From the NCBI GenBank assembly GCA_958442925.1, contig CAUCIO010000002.1:1-39616 (forward strand): DNA of 39,616 nt, in the 5' to 3' direction. Made by a program: the position numbers and the translations under genes. The DNA comes from an uncultured Clostridium sp. (GTDB lineage: Bacteria > Bacillota > Clostridia > Lachnospirales > Lachnospiraceae). The notes under the pieces are model-generated. The model searched no databases and had not been told where the DNA came from. It worked only from the letters and a program-made list of their open reading frames with translations. Below are positions 22,258-28,626 of this stretch, one piece after another; the stretch's first letter is position 1, and each line of letters starts with the position of its first letter.

Positions 22258-22284
22258 CGTCTAAAATCGCTCCGCTTTCACCCG

Positions 22285-22305
22285 TTTGGATGCTGGGCGT
22301 CCAAA
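22285..22305. promoter_or_regulatory. Putative operator, site C (TTTGGA-N9-TCCAAA)
   Basis: The same 6-bp dyad and 9-bp spacing as sites A and B, here 74 bp before the start of the small unknown gene at 22379. It could also be a weak hairpin after spoVT (stop 27 bp upstream), but no T-run follows directly. Confidence 0.5.
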
Positions 22306-22378
22306 TCATTAAATAGAATTTTTCCTCCTGGCGGGATATAATGAAAATACAAAAAACAGCCAATCAGGAGGAACAGTG

Positions 22379-22738
22379 ATGAATAATGTAATTTTTTTCA
22401 GCAAAGATGAGGACGAATATCTGGTTTGCTTTCCGCCAAGTTTTGGATTTAACGGTTGTAAGCTTTCCGTACCAGCAGGAGAAGAGACTCCTGAATCTGT
22501 ACACGATTACTTGCGTGAGCAGATCCAGGATGTAATCGACGGCGGAGACCTGGACGAGAATATCGCGGAAATTCTGCAGGAATGCCTTGACAACTACCGT
22601 TTGGAGGAAGAAATTTCCACTTCCTACGAAGGCCAGGAAGCCTGGTCTCTGATACAAAAGCAGTGGATCCTGGATCAGCAGCGGATCCTGGCTTTCAACA
22701 ACATGCTCCGCAATCCTGCACTCAATGAATTGCTCTAA
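22379..22738 (+). CDS. Hypothetical small acidic protein
   Basis: 119 residues, very acidic. An N-terminal beta-rich part (NNVIFFSKDEDEYLVCFPPSFGFNGCKLSVPAG) is followed by helices (VHDYLREQIQDVIDGGDLDENIAEILQECLDNYRLEEE). No family is recognised. The ATG at 22379 has AGGAGG 7 nt upstream; a GTG one codon earlier is less well spaced. It is a monocistronic gene with an upstream TATAAT (22337-22342) and site C dyad, and it ends at a bidirectional terminator shared with the ParA operon. Confidence 0.75.
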   Translation: MNNVIFFSKDEDEYLVCFPPSFGFNGCKLSVPAGEETPESVHDYLREQIQDVIDGGDLDENIAEILQECLDNYRLEEEISTSYEGQEAWSLIQKQWILDQQRILAFNNMLRNPALNELL

Positions 22739-22747
22739 TGATAATTA

Positions 22748-22810
22748 AAAACGAGACAACAGTCTTTTTATGATAAATCAAAAATCGCAAAAGGGCCGTT
22801 GTCTCGTTTT
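22748..22810. terminator. Bidirectional terminator between convergent units
   Basis: Arms AAAACGAGACAAC (22748-22760) and its exact complement (22798-22810) enclose a 37-nt loop and have A/T runs outside. The hairpin serves the 22379 gene and the ParA-led operon. Confidence 0.8.
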
Positions 22811-22831
22811 CTGTATCTCTCCCCTGTCGCC

Positions 22832-23551
22832 TTATTCCCCAAGAACCTCCCCGATGTATTCTCTCACCCTGCAGTATACCTCATCGAAAGACGGTTTTCT
22901 GGCGGATCCGGAAAAACGGAATTTCTCATAGGCATGTCTCAGTTCTTCTGTCCGGTACAGAAATCCGTAAAAAGTATCAAGAGTTCTTCCACTGTCCTCT
23001 AACAGCTGCAGAACCTGATCCCGGTTGAAATCGAATACCTGCGACAGATAGTACAGGTCTGCCACGTCCTTGATCCTTCGGAACACTCTATCGGTAGAGA
23101 CGGACATAAGCTTGTCCGCCGCCATCTGAGCGGGAGACGAACCGGAAAACAAAAATCCGCCTGTCTCATAACGCTTCGTATGAAGGACAGCCCTGTTCAC
23201 ATCCAGATCCATGGTAAAAATGGTTTCCCCTGTCGTCTTGTCTGCCAGGTCAAATCCTGCGGAACGCTTCTCTCCATACATTCTGTACAGCCGTGCTGTA
23301 AAAGAAATGCCCTTTTTCTCAAAAGCGTTCTGAATCGCTTCTGTCATCTCCTCACCAGACGGCGCTGTTTCCGAATTCCAGTTCCCGTCAATGTCTGTCG
23401 TGTGGCGCGTCTCCTCCGGATATCCCGCCTCTAACAGGAAAGCTCTCAAAACCATCGCTCCCTTAAAGGTAACGGGAACGCCGCTGTCATATAAAGCCCC
23501 CATCACCTGGTACATCAGCTTCTCCTCTGCCGTAATGTTACTTTCTATCAT
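22832..23551 (-). CDS. AbiEii/AbiGii-like nucleotidyltransferase (putative toxin)
   Basis: 239 residues. It carries the minimal nucleotidyltransferase pattern: FKGAMVLRAFL (30-40) in place of the usual GGTAL loop, then RHTTDIDGNW with metal-binding Asp53 and Asp55, a later TMDLDVN, and the family segment RRIKDVADLYYL. AbiEii/MenT enzymes block growth, in studied cases by adding nucleotides to tRNA. It is the last gene of the ParA-led operon, 3 nt after an AbiEi-like gene, the usual antitoxin-toxin order. The variant KGAM loop is worth noting but occurs in relatives. Confidence 0.82.
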   Translation of the reverse strand: MIESNITAEEKLMYQVMGALYDSGVPVTFKGAMVLRAFLLEAGYPEETRHTTDIDGNWNSETAPSGEEMTEAIQNAFEKKGISFTARLYRMYGEKRSAGFDLADKTTGETIFTMDLDVNRAVLHTKRYETGGFLFSGSSPAQMAADKLMSVSTDRVFRRIKDVADLYYLSQVFDFNRDQVLQLLEDSGRTLDTFYGFLYRTEELRHAYEKFRFSGSARKPSFDEVYCRVREYIGEVLGE

Positions 23552-23554
23552 CTC

Positions 23555-24067
23555 TCAGCCCTCATAATATCCGGCTGCTTCCGCCGCCAGCTTCTCAAAT
23601 CTTTCCCTGTATTCTGCAGCTACAGAAATCCCTTCAAAGCTCTCTCCATGGCTGTCATAATACCGGCTGAGAGCCTCTGTGATCCCCTGCATATCCAAAA
23701 TTTCTTCGCAGGCGAGGGCGTCTGAAAGCGTCCTGTTAAAATTCGTATAGAAAAGCCCGTTTCTCTCCTCTATGTCAGTTCGTTCTATCTGTTCTCCAAG
23801 CAAAACCACGCCGTTAAAACGGGCGGCAGAGGCATTTCCATACCCCCAGACCACAAACTCATCATTCCTTCCCCCAAAGCTGCCCTGGCACATAAGGGCC
23901 TCGTCCAGCGCAAAAACAAACGGTTCCCCGATTCTGTCTCGGACAGCCTGAAGCCAGGATACCGCTCCCACATAATCGCCCCTTTTAGGAAGACAGGGTT
24001 TTTCCGGATCAGATGGAGTATATGAAGGCAGCGGGCCTTTCTGTCGATTTTCTTTATATCTGCTCAT
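23555..24067 (-). CDS. Putative AbiEi-like antitoxin partner
   Basis: 170 residues. I do not recognise it with certainty. The segment GLFYTNFNRTLSDALACEEILDMQGITEALSRYY resembles the C-terminal part of AbiEi antitoxins (ERTLLD...EALRRY), and the middle (FNGVVLLGEQIERTDIEERNGLFYTN) fits a small beta domain. The N-terminal winged helix of classic AbiEi is not apparent. Its position directly before the nucleotidyltransferase supports a partner role. GGAGGAG precedes the ATG at 24067. Confidence 0.65.
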   Translation of the reverse strand: MSRYKENRQKGPLPSYTPSDPEKPCLPKRGDYVGAVSWLQAVRDRIGEPFVFALDEALMCQGSFGGRNDEFVVWGYGNASAARFNGVVLLGEQIERTDIEERNGLFYTNFNRTLSDALACEEILDMQGITEALSRYYDSHGESFEGISVAAEYRERFEKLAAEAAGYYEG

Positions 24068-24090
24068 GTCTGGCTCCTCCTTCCCAAATA

Positions 24091-24366
24091 TCACAGACGC
24101 CTTCTATTGTCTGACTTCAAATAGCCGGCAATGATCCTTCTGCATTTCGCAAATTCTTCCGGAACTGAGTCCATAACGTCTATGGCGTCGATTATGGCGT
24201 TTAAGTTTCTCTCATTTATTGCAATCTGCTCGTTTGTCTTGTTATTTTCAGCGGAAATACAGCTTACCACCATCATATACAAAATACTGTATTCTTTATG
24301 ATCCCGGATGTCTTCCAATAACTCCCTCATCCGTTCAGCTGCTGCTGACATTTTTCGTTCTCGCAT
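24091..24366 (-). CDS. Small helical hypothetical protein
   Basis: About 91 residues, mostly helical (MSAAAERMRELLEDIRDHKEYSILYMMVVSCISAENNKTNEQIAINERNLNAIIDAIDVMDSVPEEF), with no known domain. The start is uncertain: ATG at 24366 has GGAG 10 nt upstream, while ATG at 24351 is an alternative. Its 5' end overlaps the end of the DUF4869-like gene, so the two are probably coupled. Confidence 0.65.
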   Translation of the reverse strand: MRERKMSAAAERMRELLEDIRDHKEYSILYMMVVSCISAENNKTNEQIAINERNLNAIIDAIDVMDSVPEEFAKCRRIIAGYLKSDNRRRL

Positions 24367-24802
24367 ATTCGTAATACTCCGGTATGTACTCATCATGCCC
24401 CGTGATTAGCTTCCCTGTTTCTGATGATATAAACTGACACTTGTAATCATCCAGCAGCGGTACTGTATTAGCGAAGAAATGGACTGGATGGGATATGGGC
24501 AGCGAACCCAGCACTTCAAGGCAGTTGTCAGCTACCCATGACAAAGGCAGGCAGTAATCCTCAAACAGGTTAAGATAGCAGAGGATTAAGATCTGTGCTC
24601 CTCCAGACAGAGTCAGACCGCTGAAATCTCCTGAATAATCGCTCCGGAACCTGTCTCCATATAAATGTTTCACCTGATCTACCTGCTCTGCTATTCTTAC
24701 AACGACCGGATCGTCAAACCAGGAAGACTCATAAAAAATTTCATACCGCCCCTTTACGTTCCACAATATTTTCTTCGGCTCTTTAAAATCAAGATACAGC
24801 AT
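24335..24802 (-). CDS. DUF4869-like protein
   Basis: 155 residues. The layout (MLYLDF...YEIFYESSWFDDPVVVRIAEQVDQVKHLYGDRF...LSGGAQILILCYL...LSWVADNCLEVLGSLP...CQFISSETGKLITGHDEYI) fits my memory of DUF4869, a Firmicute family of unknown function with the same LSGGxxxLILMY and DNC features. Soluble, no catalytic motif evident. It lies 4 nt after the upstream gene in the operon. Confidence 0.7.
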   Translation of the reverse strand: MLYLDFKEPKKILWNVKGRYEIFYESSWFDDPVVVRIAEQVDQVKHLYGDRFRSDYSGDFSGLTLSGGAQILILCYLNLFEDYCLPLSWVADNCLEVLGSLPISHPVHFFANTVPLLDDYKCQFISSETGKLITGHDEYIPEYYEYARTKNVSSS

Positions 24803-24806
24803 ACTA

Positions 24807-25397
24807 TTACCTCCTTATCTTATACTTCCCGCACATTTTCCGGAAAAAATCCCTGTCATTCCAGCTCCATATCTTTAAAATATCCTCTTCGCAACAGCCG
24901 TCTGCCTCCATGGCCTCTAATAAATGCGATGCCTGAACAGCAGCAAACGCCATTTTTTCCGGATAGGGGCTGGGAATCTTTCCATAAGGCTGAATCTCCC
25001 ACCTTTTCAGTCCCGTATCTACGAGTTCTCTCAAATCTCCAGAAAACCTCCAGCCGTTAGATTCCTGAAGTTCTTCTGAAAGAATCTCTCTCGCCAGGTT
25101 TTCCCACTCTGTTGTCCCTTCTGGAATGGAAATATCCAATCCGAAGGGAACCTCCAGACAATTTTTAAACAAATCAGCAAGAGACAAGGGAAGCTGCAAA
25201 TAGTGAGTCATGCCATAGCTTTCCGCTCCGGGATCATACTTGATATACTGAATTTTTCTGTGAAAATATACCCATTGGGCATACTCCCAAGTCTGAAAAT
25301 ATTTAGGGTAGGTTTTATACGCCGCAATACTTCTGTATTCTGCCAGATCGAATCTCAGGTATCCGAAGGTATTCTCTTCATCCCAATACGGCCTCAT
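24807..25397 (-). CDS. Hypothetical protein of the ParA-led operon
   Basis: 196 residues, rich in Tyr and Trp, soluble. Features: FGYLRFDLAEYRSIAAYKTYPKYFQTWEYAQWVYFHRKIQYIKYDPGAESYGMTHYLQLPLSLADLF, then a helical C-terminus. No family is recognised. It is placed between the P-loop kinase gene (31-nt gap) and the DUF4869-like gene (4-nt gap). Confidence 0.7.
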   Translation of the reverse strand: MRPYWDEENTFGYLRFDLAEYRSIAAYKTYPKYFQTWEYAQWVYFHRKIQYIKYDPGAESYGMTHYLQLPLSLADLFKNCLEVPFGLDISIPEGTTEWENLAREILSEELQESNGWRFSGDLRELVDTGLKRWEIQPYGKIPSPYPEKMAFAAVQASHLLEAMEADGCCEEDILKIWSWNDRDFFRKMCGKYKIRR

Positions 25398-25428
25398 ACA
25401 GGCTGCCCTCCTCTCTTTCTTCTGTCTT

Positions 25429-26076
25429 TTATTCCGGGAAATACCGGTCTAAAATGTAGTCCCATGGATTTTCTATGGTTTTTCCTGCTTCTGCAGACGC
25501 TGAGGAAACAGAAAGAGCATTAACTACATCAGAAAGATACTGCCCTTCCTTCAGCTCTATCCGCTCTGCGTGGGTGTATGGTCTCCTCAGCTGTTCCATC
25601 CAGTCTGCCCAGGAGTCTTCATCCGTAAATACCTCTAAAAGAAATGTCGAGTTTCCCCTTTTCTGAAGGCGTTTTCTGTACTCCAGGCGCGCTTCGACGC
25701 AGGGATATAGCAAAGTAAACGGGATGCCGTCCCTGTCCAGCCATCGCAGTATCGCCCCGTCCGTGGGAATCACTATAATCTCTCCCGGATACTCCCGGTA
25801 GGTCTGAAGCAGCGCGTCGTAGTAGGTTTCGTGCCAGGCCAGGCCCATTTCCCAATCCAGATTTCCCTTCAGCGCTTCTACGTTCCTGCTGCATTGCCTG
25901 TCTCCGCCTGAGACCGCCTCTCTGATCTCAGAAATATGGGCAGGATATTTAAAGGGAAGCACGCCAAAGTCTATGGCCCTTTCGCTGTGGATGTTACAGT
26001 AACTGGTTTTACCTACGCCGATGAAACCGGCAATGAGGCGGGGACAGGATTTTTGTCTATTATTTTTTAGCTGCAT
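25429..26076 (-). CDS. P-loop kinase-like protein
   Basis: 215 residues. Walker A is LIAGFIGVGKTSYC (Gly17-Ser25). A later EIIVIPTDGAILRWLDRDGIPFTLLYPCVEARLEYRKRLQKRGNSTFLLEVF resembles phage- and plasmid-borne nucleoside/adenylate-kinase-like proteins with the layout 'VSSHxxVRxxLxxxGIxFTLVYP...RYxxRG'. The substrate is unknown; such proteins may phosphorylate nucleotides or small molecules. The ATG at 26076 (GGGAGATGGAAA before it) overlaps the preceding gene by 17 nt. Confidence 0.75.
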   Translation of the reverse strand: MQLKNNRQKSCPRLIAGFIGVGKTSYCNIHSERAIDFGVLPFKYPAHISEIREAVSGGDRQCSRNVEALKGNLDWEMGLAWHETYYDALLQTYREYPGEIIVIPTDGAILRWLDRDGIPFTLLYPCVEARLEYRKRLQKRGNSTFLLEVFTDEDSWADWMEQLRRPYTHAERIELKEGQYLSDVVNALSVSSASAEAGKTIENPWDYILDRYFPE

Positions 26077-26500
26077 TTTCCATCTCCCTGAATCCATTAG
26101 CTCGTTCTATTTGATGTGACATACCTTTTATTGCCTCTGTAATAGTTTTTTTCCTCTCCTTTGACGGAGGTTTCTTTCCATAAACCACAGCAAACATCTC
26201 CTGAATCTGCAACAATGTATAGTTTTTAACAATTTCATCGGTCTTTAATGTTCTAAAAAGCTGAAGAACGAACTCTCTCGAATAAGAGAGCTCGTTTGGA
26301 AGTTTATCTGATTTTCCTACTTTATTCGAAAGTGGATCCATCAGCTTTTTTATTCTTGATACCTTGACTTTAGTTAACGTCTTTAAAAGATAGTTAACGT
26401 CTTCTACCCGTTCTTCTAAATCTTCTTTTAAAGGAAGAGCTTTTTGATTTAATATCTCCAAAAGCTCCTCCAGCTCCTTAATTTGTTGGTGGCTTAACAT
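26060..26500 (-). CDS. ParA-associated hypothetical protein
   Basis: 146 residues, basic and helical: an N-terminal coiled-coil-like part (HQQIKELEELLEILNQKALPLKEDLEERVEDVNYLLKTL), then NELSYSREFVLQLFRTLKTDEIVKNYTLLQIQEMFAVVYGKKPPSKERKKTITEAI, which could be a small helical DNA-binding domain. It overlaps the parA stop by 7 nt, the place where a ParB-like or adaptor partner is expected, but no ParB motif is visible. Confidence 0.72.
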   Translation of the reverse strand: MLSHQQIKELEELLEILNQKALPLKEDLEERVEDVNYLLKTLTKVKVSRIKKLMDPLSNKVGKSDKLPNELSYSREFVLQLFRTLKTDEIVKNYTLLQIQEMFAVVYGKKPPSKERKKTITEAIKGMSHQIERANGFREMENAAKK

Positions 26501-27390
26501 TCTGTTCCGTCCATTTCTTTTATCCGCTCCAAAACAGTTCTTGCAAGCTCTGCAAAATCATGATTTGAATTTGACATACGGCCTTTCTGTGCCTCTCGAA
26601 CAATATCAATACAATCGTGGATTTTACAGTCAAATATTGGAATCATTTTATCACCATGAGCTATCGCACTTTTAAAATTTTCAACCTCAACAGTATAATT
26701 AACGTTCGCTCGATATCGATTCCAAAACACCCCCAAAAGTTTGGGGCAGTCCCCAAAGATATTTTTTGCCAGAACAGCACCTTCGTGTTCCTCACAAATC
26801 TCTCTATATGTTTTTTCAACATTATAAATGTACTGAAGCACTCCGTCCGTACTGATTTTGTCTAAAATAGTCGGAACCAAATAAAAATCCGAACACAGAA
26901 AAGCAGACTTAGTGAGATTATTGCGGGTAGGCGGACAATCCAGAAAAATGAAATCATAATCCTCCCTAACTGCGAACAAGAAATCACGCAAAATCGATAA
27001 AAATGGGATCTCATATTCCATGCTTTCAGCTAGATCATCCAATCCTTTTCCATTCTGATAAAACAAAGATGACAGGACATAGTCGTAATTTTTTCGGTAA
27101 TTGTGAATAAGCTTCTGGAAATTCAGCTTGCTTTTTCTATCTGGATATTTTTCCAGGGACAAAATCGATAAGTCAAGGCAATAATTCAGAGTTTCCTGAT
27201 CGGGAATCTCCTTTAAAGAACCTTTCTGATGAAAATTTTCTGCCTGGATTTCTGATAATGAACTCTGAGGATCCAAATCTACTGTGAGAACTTTGAAACC
27301 TTTTGATGAAAAAGCGTCTGCCAGGTTAATTACTGCTGTTGTCTTTCCTACACCGCCTTTGTAGTTACCCACAAGAATGATTTTTGCCAT
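26494..27390 (-). CDS. ParA/Soj-family ATPase
   Basis: 298 residues. Deviant Walker A KGGVGKTT (11-18), VDLDPQSSLSEI and FIFLDCPPTRNNLTKSAF are the ParA hallmarks. ParA ATPases position plasmids, chromosomes or protein complexes on the nucleoid. The start at 27390 has AGGAGAG upstream. The gene is AT-rich compared with the housekeeping genes around it. It leads eight closely packed genes without a ParB or plasmid replication gene, so it is either a leftover of an integrated element or part of a chromosomal system. Confidence 0.9.
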   Translation of the reverse strand: MAKIILVGNYKGGVGKTTAVINLADAFSSKGFKVLTVDLDPQSSLSEIQAENFHQKGSLKEIPDQETLNYCLDLSILSLEKYPDRKSKLNFQKLIHNYRKNYDYVLSSLFYQNGKGLDDLAESMEYEIPFLSILRDFLFAVREDYDFIFLDCPPTRNNLTKSAFLCSDFYLVPTILDKISTDGVLQYIYNVEKTYREICEEHEGAVLAKNIFGDCPKLLGVFWNRYRANVNYTVEVENFKSAIAHGDKMIPIFDCKIHDCIDIVREAQKGRMSNSNHDFAELARTVLERIKEMDGTEC

Positions 27391-27494
27391 TGCTGCTCTC
27401 CTTTTCATAGTTGCACAACAAAAATTGTTTCTGTTCTGCCTTTTGTGATTTGATTACAGCGTATCATATTTTCTGCCTAAGGACACCATTTTTG

Positions 27495-27546
27495 TTTGGA
27501 CATATACCTTCCAAGTAGGTAAAGAGCAACACTCTGCCTTCCAAAT
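27495..27546. promoter_or_regulatory. Putative operator, site B plus half-site, upstream of the ParA operon
   Basis: TTTGGA-N9-TCCAAG (27495-27515), on the minus strand CTTGGA-AGGTATATG-TCCAAA, shares 17 of 20 positions with site A. A further half-site GCCTTCCAAAT lies at 27536-27546. A -10-like TATGAT lies closer to parA. Confidence 0.6.
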
Positions 27547-27553
27547 AATTTAT

Positions 27554-27594
27554 AAAAAAGGACTAATCACTTCATCATGTGACTAGTCCCTTTT
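27554..27594 (-). terminator. Terminator of the XRE-like regulator gene
   Basis: GGACTA-TCAC pairs with GTGA-TAGTCC (27560-27570 with 27579-27589), with one internal mismatch and A/T runs on both sides. It lies 5 bp after the stop codon of the regulator. Confidence 0.8.
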
Positions 27595-27598
27595 CATT

Positions 27599-28555
27599 TT
27601 ATTTTTCTTTTTCCAGAGGAGCATCATCTAAATATATCTCCAGCCTAGTTGCTGCATTACTATCCTCTATGGTTTCTTCTATTTTATCTATTACCTTCTT
27701 TTTTAAGTGTTCTATAAAATCCTCATCCTCTTCATCTTTCTGTATTGATACTTGGATTTCGTACTGAATTTCCTCTTCACTAAAACGCGGGAAAGTTACT
27801 ACATACAGATTGCCTAACTTTCTATAATAGACAGGATGCTCTTCCGAAATTCTTTTCCCTAATTTTTCTGTAAAATCCAACATGGCCATATAGAGAGCGC
27901 CTTTATTTGGCATTTCTAACAGGGGCTCTAAAATATCAGAATAATATTTGTAATATACTTTCTCTGAAACCAGAAATTCTCTTACAGGAACTTTTAATTT
28001 ACCAGCTATTTTTCTCAGATTTTTAATACTTATCAGCTGATATCTTTCACCACTCTGTTCATATATTTGTTTTATCCTGTTCCAACTCGATTTGCCAATA
28101 TTGCACTGTTTTTCAAAAACATAGACTGCTTCATAGCCTTTATTTTTTCTTTCTGTCTCTATCTTTTCTACGTCTACTAATATAAGTTCATCCTCGATTT
28201 CATACAAATCACAGCCCAGTATCTCTGCAATTTTTTCAGCGTCTTTATATGACATTGGAATACTATCATCTTTTTGAGATTTTTTATCATCTTCCCGGCA
28301 TTCTTCAATCTTCTTCTGGTACTTCCCCATGCCGCACAGTTTGAAAAAAGAGTATAAATCTCCATCTTTTATCGCTTCCTGAATGCATTCTATATCCATC
28401 AAGTCAATCTTTAATTTATTCTCTATCTGGAACTCATATATTTCATTTAAATCATCAATATTGATCTGTCCGTTTTCAATATTGGAACGCAAAGTCTCTC
28501 CTTTTATTTCTGATTTTTTTTTGATTATTTCAGATAAATACACTTTAACATCCAT
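27599..28555 (-). CDS. XRE-like helix-turn-helix protein
   Basis: 318 residues. Two XRE-type helix-turn-helix tails are visible: SYKDAEKIAEILGCDLYEI (near 102-120) and a fuller domain around 142-197 (VFEKQCNIGKSSWNRIKQIYEQ...SIKNLRKIAGKLKVPVREFL). The first 60 residues include a third weak repeat (LRSNIENGQINIDDLNEIYEFQIENKL). The C-terminal 120 residues are an acidic domain of unknown role. AT-rich. It lies 70 bp behind mutS2 with TATAAT and GGAGGG of its own, and just upstream of the ParA operon, so it is a candidate regulator of that island. Confidence 0.72.
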   Translation of the reverse strand: MDVKVYLSEIIKKKSEIKGETLRSNIENGQINIDDLNEIYEFQIENKLKIDLMDIECIQEAIKDGDLYSFFKLCGMGKYQKKIEECREDDKKSQKDDSIPMSYKDAEKIAEILGCDLYEIEDELILVDVEKIETERKNKGYEAVYVFEKQCNIGKSSWNRIKQIYEQSGERYQLISIKNLRKIAGKLKVPVREFLVSEKVYYKYYSDILEPLLEMPNKGALYMAMLDFTEKLGKRISEEHPVYYRKLGNLYVVTFPRFSEEEIQYEIQVSIQKDEEDEDFIEHLKKKVIDKIEETIEDSNAATRLEIYLDDAPLEKEK

Positions 28556-28626
28556 ACTTTTCCCTCCGCATTTAGAAACCGTTTCTTTTGTTTTCTATTA
28601 TAGCATACTTAACTATTTTTTACTAT

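Noticed and set aside
26494..27390. Integrated plasmid partition locus
   Set aside because: No parB, replication initiator, relaxase or integrase gene is visible in the window, so the ParA gene is treated as part of the operon it leads.
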